60,820 nt of DNA from Trebouxia sp. TZW2008 (lineage: Eukaryota; Chlorophyta; Trebouxiophyceae; Trebouxiales; Trebouxiaceae), in NCBI GenBank assembly GCA_002118135.1, contig BDIU01000272.1, forward strand, positions 1 to 60,820. The letters run 5' to 3'. Position numbers and translations under genes: made by a program. This document shows positions 23,101 through 30,200 of the stretch, one piece after another; position 1 is the first letter of the stretch; each line of letters begins with the position of its first letter. Under the pieces are notes generated by a model, which saw only the letters and a list, made by a program, of their open reading frames with translations, was not told the DNA's origin and did not search any database.

Positions 23101-24032
23101 CAACCCCACCCCAACCCCCAACCCCACCCCCTGCGAGTCAACGATGGTCATCTCAACCAATTCTGGGCCCCAGAATTTCACACACCACTACTGCATTTGA
23201 CAGCGATCGCCAACTGCTAGCTGATTCAGGCCCCAGGATTCAAGCCAGCAATCCGGCATTTGACAGAGGCCACAATGACCTTCAGCAGCAGCAGCACCAG
23301 GGTCAGACTACTGAGAGCTGGTTAGCAGCTGCTGGTCGTGTGCAAAGGCAATCTCAGTCAGGTTTATCTGCGGCCGCTCAGCACTCAGACCCAGGACTCG
23401 CTCAGATTGCTCAGAGCGTCCTTCTCCGCCTGTCAGGGAAGCCCATGCACAACCAAAGCGATACCCCCAGCGACCCCCCTGCCCACCCCACCAGCGACCC
23501 TTCTGGGACTTATCAGAATGATTTGGAAGCCTCGCATAGCCCAGCAGGCAATGCTGATGGTATGCTTGTGGAGCCAGGCAGCAGTTTTGCTGCTGCCACA
23601 CCAAGTGAGACACCAATGCTGTCGCAAGCTGAGCAGCATAATAGGCAAGAATTGTCTGAGGGTGCGAAACAAGAAAGTGAAGAGCAACAGTCGGATGAAG
23701 AAGAGGATAAGCCGGCAACCCAGCTATCAGCAAGAGAACGTGCGCTGCGGTCTTTGAGCAGCAAAGGCATTCAATTGAAGGCTGCAAATTCAGGAGGCAA
23801 AAACTTGAGCAGAGCTTCTGGCTCTGACAATGTCAGTGGGCAGGGACAAAGTCATTTTGGTGGTCCAGGTCCTGTTGAGGAAGGGCAGCTTTTTGCTGTT
23901 GATGGCGAAAGGCCTGAAGGTCACAGCAGCGGTGCTGATGGGGATAGAATACAGGATGGAAAAGCAGAGCCACAAACACTGTCTCAGAGGGCCAAAGCTT
24001 TGAAAGCACTGTCAGCTCGCTTCAAGCTTTGA
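2174..24032 (+). CDS. BRX-domain / degenerate STAND (NB-ARC-like) / TPR protein, NLR-like, about 2230 aa
   Basis: Proposed exons: 2174-2231, 2360-2451, 2724-3460, 3767-3917, 4358-4532, 4982-5166, 5607-6350, 6871-7064, 7348-7455, 7879-8039, 8505-8733, 9328-9494, 11031-11211, 11554-11915, 13449-13678, 14000-14139, 14967-15045, (possible 15368-15394), 15671-15847, 16736-16977, 19609-19975, 21506-22312, 22926-24032. All phases match. The first two exons are the least certain. Domains in order: Gln/Ser-rich N-terminus with GGYPQQ repeats (about 30-295); BRX domain (about 347-400: GIYLTL, DG, LLRIRFNR, then AEMWW); helical region (about 467-560) that looks like HeLo/MLKL-type bundles, then an FW..F-P region (about 715-815); NB-ARC-like module (about 915-1060) with degenerate P-loop VALLESQAGDAGLMAF and Walker B-like GLVVDACNGF; GLPL-like LVRIAGRALAQG and winged-helix-like segment (to about 1258); kinesin-light-chain-type TPRs with ALGPDHP and ALGLDHPDVADTL (about 1330-1593); disordered Ser/Gln/Ala-rich tail. 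By analogy with STAND/NLR proteins it may sense a ligand through its TPRs and oligomerise, but the P-loop lacks GKT, so it may not bind ATP. Membership of one transcript is inferred from phase continuity. A split into two genes would need a terminator that I do not see. Confidence 0.7.
5195..5390 (+). repeat. Donor-spanning exon-end copies after exon 4982-5166
   Basis: Two degraded copies of the 3' end of the preceding exon, which encodes TTPPEVAKQIELLHK, lie inside the intron at about 5213-5290 and 5346-5385. Each ends with the same AAG/gcaag-like junction. The first, outermost donor (GC type, at 5167) gives the frame that continues at 5607. Confidence 0.8.
8100..8215 (+). repeat. Donor-spanning copy of exon 7879-8039
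   Basis: The segment encoding ILDSMAESEAINSLMPGTVD is repeated about 165 bp downstream as ILDSTAESEANNSLMPGTVD, again followed by a gt donor (gtgagg). The upstream copy is the one in frame with the previous exon. Confidence 0.85.
9018..9327 (+). repeat. Acceptor-spanning tandem copies before exon 9328-9494
   Basis: Four acceptors with the following WSQAAYAELA-coding start occur at about 9029, 9115, 9221 and 9327 (steps 86-106 bp). Only the last copy continues into an open exon that encodes the NB-ARC segment and ends at a good donor. Earlier copies run into degraded sequence or stop codons. Confidence 0.9.
9861..11030 (+). repeat. Nine-copy tandem array of the Walker B exon start
   Basis: Acceptors followed by GATTAGTTGTGGATGCCTGC-like sequence occur at about 9867, 10010, 10147, 10284, 10422, 10559, 10696, 10863 and 11030. 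The core period is 137 bp. Two later units are about 167 bp because of an internal duplication of the segment encoding LSTIIGDTA. Each unit encodes GLVVDACNGF. Only the ninth continues into VVVLLPSEGHESLGDQ and a donor at 11212. Read-through from one unit to the next hits a TAG stop at the next junction. Confidence 0.95.
11398..11553 (+). repeat. Acceptor-spanning copy before exon 11554-11915
   Basis: The stretch from about 11402 (gttggttaggcaacaccata, then ggacaatttgggttg) is a degraded copy of the start of the true exon at 11560, including caatttgggt and tccctcatca/tcccttcatca. The period is about 160 bp. Confidence 0.75.
12290..12930 (+). repeat. Intronic tandem repeat, about 215-230 bp period
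   Basis: Three diverged units begin near 12295, 12515 and 12745. Shared blocks include ggctTGTTCTG.GCATC, GGTATGGGCCAAGAA, GGCCACACAGATCTGAG and a CCCA.C...CATTGC block. They do not resemble a neighbouring exon, so they may be an older intron-internal duplication. Confidence 0.8.
13110..13448 (+). repeat. Acceptor-spanning copies before exon 13449-13678
   Basis: Degraded copies of the exon start (Gln-rich LMQQLHRLGFLRH segment) occur at about 13125-13160, 13183-13230, 13285-13350 and 13355-13395. The last complete copy is the exon itself. Older copies are progressively more diverged toward the 5' side of the intron. Confidence 0.8.
14605..14966 (+). repeat. Acceptor-spanning copies before exon 14967-15045
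   Basis: Acceptors at about 14617, 14798 and 14966 are each followed by sequence encoding LSPGQQRRLCDN or a degraded form (steps about 181 and 168 bp). Only the third continues to a donor (gtcagt at 15046). A donor-spanning copy of the same exon's 3' end follows at about 15105-15150. Confidence 0.85.
15979..16160. repeat. (ATCACT)n / (ATCATT)n microsatellite
   Basis: A long trinucleotide/hexanucleotide array sits in the intron between the TPR-coding exons 15671-15847 and 16736-16977. The open frames through it (His-Tyr or Ile-Thr polymers) are artefacts of the repeat. Confidence 0.97.
16228..16735 (+). repeat. Acceptor-spanning copies before TPR exon 16736-16977
   Basis: Four copies of the exon start, which encodes ANEALQSCLSIQETALGLD, begin after about 16235, 16415, 16578 and 16735 (steps about 160-180 bp). 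The first two carry frameshifts or stops. The third is open but has no donor at the equivalent end. Confidence 0.9.
17038..17157 (+). repeat. Donor-spanning copy of exon 16736-16977
   Basis: The 3' half of the TPR exon (from AEPVLRQ to LPGSDR plus the gt donor) is repeated just downstream with substitutions. One of these creates a TAG in the original frame. Confidence 0.85.
17285..18330. repeat. Intronic cluster of GTCCTTACATC-type repeats
   Basis: A block of about 130-170 bp with GTCCTTAC/GTAAGGAC motifs, CCACAGCAGTCAGAATGC and TGCTCCAGTGACTTCTCTTT occurs at about 17640-17840 and 18130-18320. A related reverse-orientation block lies at 17290-17430. Between them, 17850-18110 holds three copies of a shorter unit with GATCTGCATCCTGTATACAA. 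Related blocks lie at 22370-22530 and, inverted, at 59740-59900. Confidence 0.75.
18636..18745. repeat. Dispersed short repeat (copy A)
   Basis: A segment of about 90 bp with CCTGCGCCTGCGGAAACGC and TAGGCCATACAGCAGGCTT is related to 36700-36790. Both copies are intronic in different genes, so this is a dispersed element rather than a local duplication. Confidence 0.6.
18960..19608 (+). repeat. Seven-copy tandem array before TPR exon 19609-19975
   Basis: Acceptors (ctgctgcag) at about 19000, 19102, 19198, 19301, 19404, 19505 and 19608 are each followed by GTCAACTGA-like sequence encoding STDAEMMLSQ or a variant. The period is 96-103 bp. Only the last copy continues into the long TPR exon. Confidence 0.95.
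19990..20395 (+). repeat. Donor-spanning copies after exon 19609-19975
   Basis: The exon end encoding LCIKRLDSTAHGTEAHLRAC plus its donor is repeated at about 20023-20115 and 20147-20230, and more degraded at 20280-20390. The first copy is the one in frame with the exon body. Confidence 0.85.
20520..21505 (+). repeat. Seven-copy tandem array before exon 21506-22312
   Basis: Acceptors at about 20525, 20693, 20848, 21011, 21187, 21342 and 21505 are each followed by sequence encoding VAAALPRSAAKRQYIAPHSL or a variant, then a C-rich stretch and CTTTGACTGATGCC. The period is 155-176 bp. Only the seventh copy stays open into the long Ala/Ser-rich exon. Confidence 0.95.
21850..22125 (+). repeat. 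Coding tandem repeat, 69-bp unit
   Basis: Within the C-terminal exon, a 23-residue unit (AASQYADAAAKPADVRTA and variants) is repeated about four times in frame. The last two units are nearly identical at the DNA level, so the repeat is recently active. It belongs to the disordered tail. Confidence 0.9.
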
Positions 24033-24599
24033 ACTCAGATCCTACAGCATTGACACTTGACAGTATGTTCTGACGCATGGTGGCAGGCATATTCTGAGGG
24101 CTTAGCATACTTTACATGGGACTATGTATTGACAAGATGTATATTTGTCATCTTTCTGATGCAAGGCACAGCATGTTCTTATTTGTTAGTAGGGTGATCC
24201 AGCCTTGATTGCTAGTGCACATACCCAGGCAATCTTGCACCTGGTGATATAATTAGCTGCCAACTTGTGCTTTGCAGGGCTGTTTAGTTTAGGTTTGATG
24301 AGATGACTGACCGTTGACAATGCATTGTGTTGCAATGACTGTTGGACGTGACTCCCACGCTGATTGATTTACAATCAGGCTTAGCGTGCAATACTTGAAT
24401 ATGTCTCAAGTATTGCATGCTAAGCAATACTTGAGACATATTTGCAGCACTACTACGTTCTTCCATGTTAGGTTTGAGTGCTTGGTGAATGCTTTGTGCA
24501 AGTTGCAACAATTGCGGGCAAGCACCTTGACTTTCTCTATGCTGTGCTGATTGGACATGTACACAAATTTGATCTGACTTGTAATCGCCAGTGCCAGCA
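24033..24599. other. Downstream region of the BRX-STAND-TPR gene
   Basis: No credible coding exon. Contains the hairpin at 24398-24442. A TGTAA motif, the usual polyadenylation signal of green algae, is present near 24580 but is far from the stop codon. Probably 3' UTR and intergenic DNA. Confidence 0.5.
24398..24442. repeat. Perfect 19-bp inverted repeat, 7-nt loop
   Basis: AATATGTCTCAAGTATTGC at 24398-24416 is followed by a 7-nt spacer and its exact reverse complement at 24424-24442. It lies about 370 nt past the stop of the large gene. A partial third copy of the arm (gcaatacttga) immediately precedes it. It could be a 3' UTR stem-loop, a small-RNA precursor or a remnant of a small transposable element. 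Confidence 0.85.
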
Positions 24600-24999
24600 T
24601 GTCAACCACGATGATGAGCTTGCGCCATAACCTCTTAACGTCCTCCTCGATGCCGATTCTGACTGGTCCGTGTGCAAGCAATGTGCGCTTGCTGCTGTTA
24701 CTGTGACGAACATGTCCCTGTGCTGGAACTGGCATGGTGCTGCAAGGGATACCAAACGTCACGGGGTCACTAGCATCTGGGTGCACAGGCGCAACAGTTC
24801 GGTCGTTGTACGCGACTGCTGGGTCGTCCACATCACAGTGGTGCCATAGGACTTCTTTGATCTCTACTGATCAGTGCACGAGTTGCTTGATCGTCAAATC
24901 GATTTGTATCCGACAGGGATCTGCTTGGCGATCTCGTTTAACCAGAGTCTCAAGGCGTCCAATTCCGCCAGGCACATTTGCGGATCCTCGCAATACATC
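24600..24999. promoter_or_regulatory. CpG-rich region upstream of SDF2
   Basis: CG-dense sequence from about 24620 to 25110 ends inside the first SDF2 exon, consistent with an unmethylated promoter. No specific element could be recognised. Confidence 0.5.
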
Positions 25000-25976
25000 A
25001 TGAGCTGTAACTTGAGTAACAAGCGGACGTGCCTGAAGACGTGGCTCGTATTGCAAACGGCGATTGCTTTTGCTCCAAGACATGCCGCAAGCACTGCTCC
25101 TCAGGTGCGTCGTGCGTAAGCTGATGTTGTGGAAGAAGCTTAAGAGCTAGAGAAGCTGTCTGGACACAGGTGACGTGCGGCAGCGTAGTCAAGCTGCAGC
25201 ATGCAGGCACTGGTGTCAACCTACATTCTCATGAGATCAGCTATGGCAGTGGCAGTGGCCAGCAGTCTGTGACAGGATACACAGGCGGAGATGATGCAAA
25301 CGACTATTGGGTTGTGAGAGGCACAGAGGTGTAGGATATGACAGTCAATGCATACAGTGTCAAGTTTTGTGCACAATGGCTTGCACAATTCTGGCTCACA
25401 CAATGCTGTAGACCCCAGTTGTGTTGTCCTGTTCCAGGTTGACAGCTGTCATCAAGGCACGGCTCTGAGCAACGGGGACAAAATCAAGCTGTACCACTCA
25501 TCCTCACAGAAATGGCTCCACAGCCATTTGTTCCCCTCGCCACTGACGAACAATCAAGAGGTCTGATGCTGCCGTGCTTGCTCAATTAATGCTATACCGC
25601 TAATTTGCTTGGCTGCAAGTAATGAATTTGCCTGTAAATGTCAGTGGCACCGGAATTAGTTGAGAAGCGATTGCCCTTGAAACAGGCTTTCTTTAAAGGT
25701 ATGAAATTGTCTTGCATGCAGATCAGTGCCTTCGGGAGTGCAGACAGCTCTGATACAGGCGACATTTGGATTGTAGAAATGGACAAAACTGGTTCAGCGT
25801 GGCAACAAGATCAGCCTGTCAGATTCAGGCATCAGGACACAGGCACCTACTTGTCATCTCACAGCAAAAAGTTCAATCGTCCAATCACTGGCCAGCAGGA
25901 AGTTTGTGGAAAGGCAAGATCTAAAGATGCCAATTGGCTGGCTACTGAAGGAGTGTACTTTCCACCTCAGCAGTAG
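25000..25976 (+). CDS. SDF2: SDF2-like ER protein with MIR domain
   Basis: Four exons, 25000-25104, 25170-25328, 25438-25560 and 25722-25976, all in phase 0, give a 213-residue protein, the usual length of plant SDF2 (about 210-220). Residues about 1-30 form a signal peptide (TWLVLQTAIAFA core). The mature part starts VTCGSVVKLQH and holds the MIR-repeat signatures LHSHEISYGSGSGQQSVTGY, KIKLYHSSSQKWLHSHL and VRFRHQDTGTYLSSH, ending WLATEGVYFPPQQ. In plants and animals SDF2 acts in the ER lumen with an ERdj3-type J protein and BiP in glycoprotein folding and quality control. The ATG at 25000 is the nearest one that leaves a compact signal peptide; the frame is also open further upstream. No C-terminal HDEL/KDEL is visible, as in plant SDF2. 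Confidence 0.92.
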
Positions 25977-26780
25977 CCTCATTGTCTAGGCTGTCTAGAT
26001 GATGGCTACATCATTCTGCACACACATTAAATGTGTTCCAAATTTTGGAAGCCCATCAGCAGTATGCCAATGGCTTAATTTTGCATGCGTCTGGCTGGGT
26101 CTTGGGTTCCCAATCCTTGCAAAAACAAGCTGAACCTAAAACATATGATCACTGTTGTAGTATGCGTACAATTGTATCATGCTGTATGGAAACGTATGGT
26201 CAGCGCTTTGCACTGATTCGGACTTCCTGTGAATCTTCTGCACTTGGAGGTAATGACACACGGTGCAACAATCAGGGTGCAATATCAAAGCACTGCAGAG
26301 CAATCCGTTGAACATCATGCTGTGCACATGCCGCATAGGGAACTGAGGCCGATGCTTACAGGTCACATGCACTGGCAACTTTGACAGCATCTTCGTGTTG
26401 TAAAATCAAAGTCAGGGCAGAGCTGTTCTGAAAGTATCGCCTGCAATCTGTGCTACAGCAAAAGTATGGTACAGCTTCTGCTGCTGAAGGGTGCCGCATT
26501 AGTCAGAGCAGCATAGCAAAGAAAGTGCAATGAAATCTAGAGATGAGCACATGTGTGATGTGTAACCTGAAGCATCGTTAGAAAAGTCCTGGCGTGCATA
26601 GGTTCGTTTTCCTTTTACACAAAGCAAAGCATTCAAAGGAAATGTCAAGGTGTATGTGAACAGGCAGGCCCGCATCACACTACTGGATGACTTGAAACAC
26701 TTTCATAGACATCCGATGGTTCAGCGAGGTATTGTCGCCCAGCGAGCTTGGGCCCTGTGCAAGCTGCTATTTCATCCAAA
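25977..26780. other. Convergent intergenic region
   Basis: Lies between the 3' ends of SDF2 (+) and the complex I subunit (-). TGTAA motifs near 26398 and 26560 could serve as polyadenylation signals for SDF2. No exon with family resemblance was found on either strand. Confidence 0.5.
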
Positions 26781-27017
26781 TCAGCTGTTGAAGCCTTCTA
26801 GCTTTTGATTTCGCTCTGCTCGTTTAGCTAGCATGACTTCCAACTCTTTCGCTGTTCTGTTCTCATACTCAACGAGAGCATTGCCAGCCCACGCTCCTGC
26901 TCCCAAAGCAATCACATGCTCCCATGGCTGTCTCATCAAAGGTACTTTGCGCAAAGCATTGCTGTAGAGGTTGATTCCCAGGCCGATGCATCCCCCAAAA
27001 AACGCACCAGACACCAT
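26781..27017 (-). CDS. Small mitochondrial complex I accessory subunit, plant type
   Basis: Single-exon gene of 78 residues with an ATG start and the pattern GAFFGGCIGLGINLYSNALR followed by KVPLMRQPWEHVI. It matches a conserved plant family of about 80-90 residues annotated as an NADH:ubiquinone oxidoreductase (ESSS/NDUFB11-like) subunit. A Gly-rich hydrophobic segment at each side of a basic Arg-Lys motif suggests one or two membrane passes in the inner mitochondrial membrane. The C-terminus is charged and helical (ELEVMLAKRAERNQKL). The family match is from memory and the exact subunit name is uncertain. It is divergent from the CCAR1-like gene with about 260 bp between start codons. Confidence 0.75.
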   Translation of the reverse strand: MVSGAFFGGCIGLGINLYSNALRKVPLMRQPWEHVIALGAGAWAGNALVEYENRTAKELEVMLAKRAERNQKLEGFNS

Positions 27018-27280
27018 TTCAATACGTTTTTTTGGCCAGTCCTTTCAAAGTGAGAGGGTTACTTGACTGCAAAGGAATTTGTCGTGCGTATGAAAGTCGT
27101 AATGTGGCGGAAAACACTGTCGCAGTGCAAGTTGGAACGATGATTGCTGCATCAACTTTAAACCCTAATTCAATGCACACAGCCCTAGATCAACAAAGTC
27201 TACATTCTCTGGTGCGCGACACCTTGCAATTATAACGACTCCTGGATCTTTCAGTGACGCTTGGCTGATTTGTGTGCAGC
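27018..27280. promoter_or_regulatory. Short bidirectional promoter
   Basis: The start codons of the complex I subunit (-) and the CCAR1-like gene (+) are only 263 bp apart. The interval is CpG-richer than gene bodies. A possible intron acceptor (tgtgtgcag) sits directly before the CCAR1 ATG, so a non-coding first exon in this interval is possible. Confidence 0.6.
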
Positions 27281-30200
27281 ATGTTCTCACAAGACGCGCC
27301 GTGGGCGCAGCAATCTGGTTCAGGAAACCAGATGCAGCAAGGCCCTCGACCTGGAACAGGGCAACAGCCGTGGGGTCAACAACAGCCGCAGCCTCAGAGC
27401 AGTCAGCAGTTTTCAGGCTTCAACCAATCCTCAAATCAGCAGCCATGGGGCGGCGGACAGCAAGGTGGTGGCAGTCAGCCCACAAACCAGAGTTCTGGAC
27501 AGCCCTGGATGTCCCAGAATCAGTCCGTGTCTGGACAGCAGACGCAGAACTTCCCGCCGTACTATCAACAGCAGCAGCAGTCGCAGCAGCCACAGCAGCA
27601 GCAGAATCAGCAACAGTTTTCAGGCCAGTTCCCTCAGCAAGGGCAGCAGATGCAGTCTCCCAACCAACAGCAAGGCATGTCTTCTGGCAATGCGCCATGG
27701 GGAACTCAGCAGAACCAGCCATGGCAGCAGCAGCAGGCTTCAGGCGTTTCCATGCCACAGCAGACCCCTGGCCCAAAGGTGATCTTGTGCTTGCCTGCCT
27801 CCAGACAGTGTTGCTGTTATATGTGTAGTCATGCGTGCCTCCTTTGACGCACCGTCGCTGTCATTCCCAAACTTAAGTTCCAACCTCAGGCTGTAAGTGC
27901 GCTGTGACTGCTGAGGGCTGTTGCTCTTGCTGCAGTCTTGGGTGGGGACAGTGTCAGAGCTGATCCCTCCCAACTATGGCATTGTAGATGGCGAAGCCTT
28001 TTTCGTCAACCAGATAGTAGTTGGACAGCTGCCTCAGGTAGGCTAGTCTCTCGCTGTGTATGTTTTCGAAAGCATGAACAGGGACTGCACGCTGAGAAGG
28101 TAGTGTTTAGCGCTAGTCTCTCATTGTGGGTGTCATGCAAGCATCAACCATGAGCGCATGCTTATCAGCTAGAGTTAACGTTGACACTTGCGATGTATTT
28201 CACCTCACAATGCTGTAGTTGGTGAGAGCTGCATCCATGAGCACGCTTTCATGCAGCAACTGTGTGCAGCATCACACCAGCAATCATTCGATCAGGCAGG
28301 TCACTTTGCACTGGCGTCAACAAGTATGATGTCTTCCAGGTTGGGCAAAGGGTGTCCTGTGATGCCATTGTCAACACAGCTGGCGGCAAATACCAGTACA
28401 GGTGCACAAGGGTGCAGATTGCAACATCAGCGGTATGGCTGCTCTTTTGCTTCCTGATTGATGCTTCATGACCTGTGTCATAAGTAGCAAGCAGTCATAT
28501 GTCCAGCATTTCAGTTTGAGTGCCCCTTTTATGCACCAAGCTGCCGTTGCATGTGATCGGCGTTGTTGTGGCTACGTTAATGACATCTGTGGCTGCAGAG
28601 CACTAGTGTAGCCATGCTATGCCCTAGGCATCCATTGCTGGCCTTAGATGTGGCTGCTGCATCGACGCATCTCCTGGATTGCGCTGTCATGAGCCATTGG
28701 TCTGTGCTTGAAGCATCAATTCAACCCACTGTTGTTATTGACAAACATGTTTTGTTCTGACAACAAGCAATGGCGACTGCGTGTCAGAGCACAGGTGCCG
28801 CTTGTCATGCTCATGGGTCCATGCTGTTTGCTCACGCTTGGTTTTGCCATGCAGACGCAGCAGGCGGCCCCTGTGCAACCCCTCCAGCAGGCCCCCCAAA
28901 CCATGGCGGGGTTCCAAGGCCAGGGTGCAAGACCAATGCTGCCGAGTGATTACAAGTCCGCACCGCCACCCACCAATTCATATCAGACAGACCTTGCTCT
29001 AGCTGCTGCAGCCAACACCATGACACCAATACCAATTGTGAGTCATTCATTCATTCTTTACACATGCTTGCTAGGCAGGCATGTCCAGCAACTAGGCGCA
29101 TACAGGCGCAGTCAGCTGCCCACGTGCATGTCTGTCAGAAGCTTTTTGGGTCTTGCAAATAGCATACTGTAACATGAATTGTGCTGTGCACCTGTGAGGA
29201 GAACCTGTAGGAGCTGTTGCCTGCATGGCAAGCGTATGATTGAATGGTAGGATGCTGTGATGCGACAGTGCTCAGACGCATACTGTGACAGCCAGGTCCA
29301 GGCCTCGGAGTCAATTTTCCTGCATTCAGTGCAAGCTTGCAACTCCTGTCATATGGGTGTCGAATGCCTGCTGAACAATCAACATACAACCTGCTATGTC
29401 AGCTGGCAAGCATCCCATTTGTATTATGTAAGCTGCATTCCCCCCTTGATTTGTGATGTCTACAACATGTGAACTCTCTAGCCTAAACGCATGACATGCT
29501 GCATCCTTCATTGCTCCTGTGTGCACCTAGCTGGGTCATAGAACCTCAGTTGAGCACGCGTCACTGTTGATATTGATGATACATCCTTCGGTCCATGTTT
29601 GATTGGTTTGCCTGCATGACTAAATGCATGCTCACTGCAGCATGATCACATGCATGCTTAGTGCAGCATGAGTAACTGCATGCTGACTGCAGCAACCTTC
29701 TGTCATGCCTCCCAAGAGGATGTTCTCATCAGCCCCCAAGCTTGATGAAGAGGCACGGAGGCGTGCTGAGGCAGCTACACAACAATTGATGCAGAACTAC
29801 AATGGTCAGCCCAATGTCGGCATCAAGCTCATGTCCAAGATGGGGTATGGTGTTGCTGGTGAGACTGTCTACTTGTGCAGTAGACTGCGGTCTGGCTATT
29901 ACCCAGCAAACGCCCCTCTGATTCTGGTTGACCAACTTCTGTTGATATCACGATGTGGGCATCATTGTGTCCACGCTGTGCGCCCTCATGCAACTCTCTG
30001 GGCTCCTTCACTCTGTATGCAGCTACTGCAGTGCTTGCTTGGCAGTCACAGATAGCGTGGTTATTGTTGGATGTTACCAGGGCTGCTCACAATTGGGATC
30101 ATGACTTGAGAAGCTTGGCAGACAGATGGTGTCTCCAATACACATCACTGCCACTGCTTGCTTTTGTCCACCAAGATTGCGCAACTTTTTGTTCTGGATC

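Noticed and set aside
27261..27828. Three overlapping long plus-strand frames and a minus-strand frame
   Set aside because: Only the Gln-rich frame from 27281 joins in phase to the conserved S1-like exon. The others are shadows of CAG-rich sequence.
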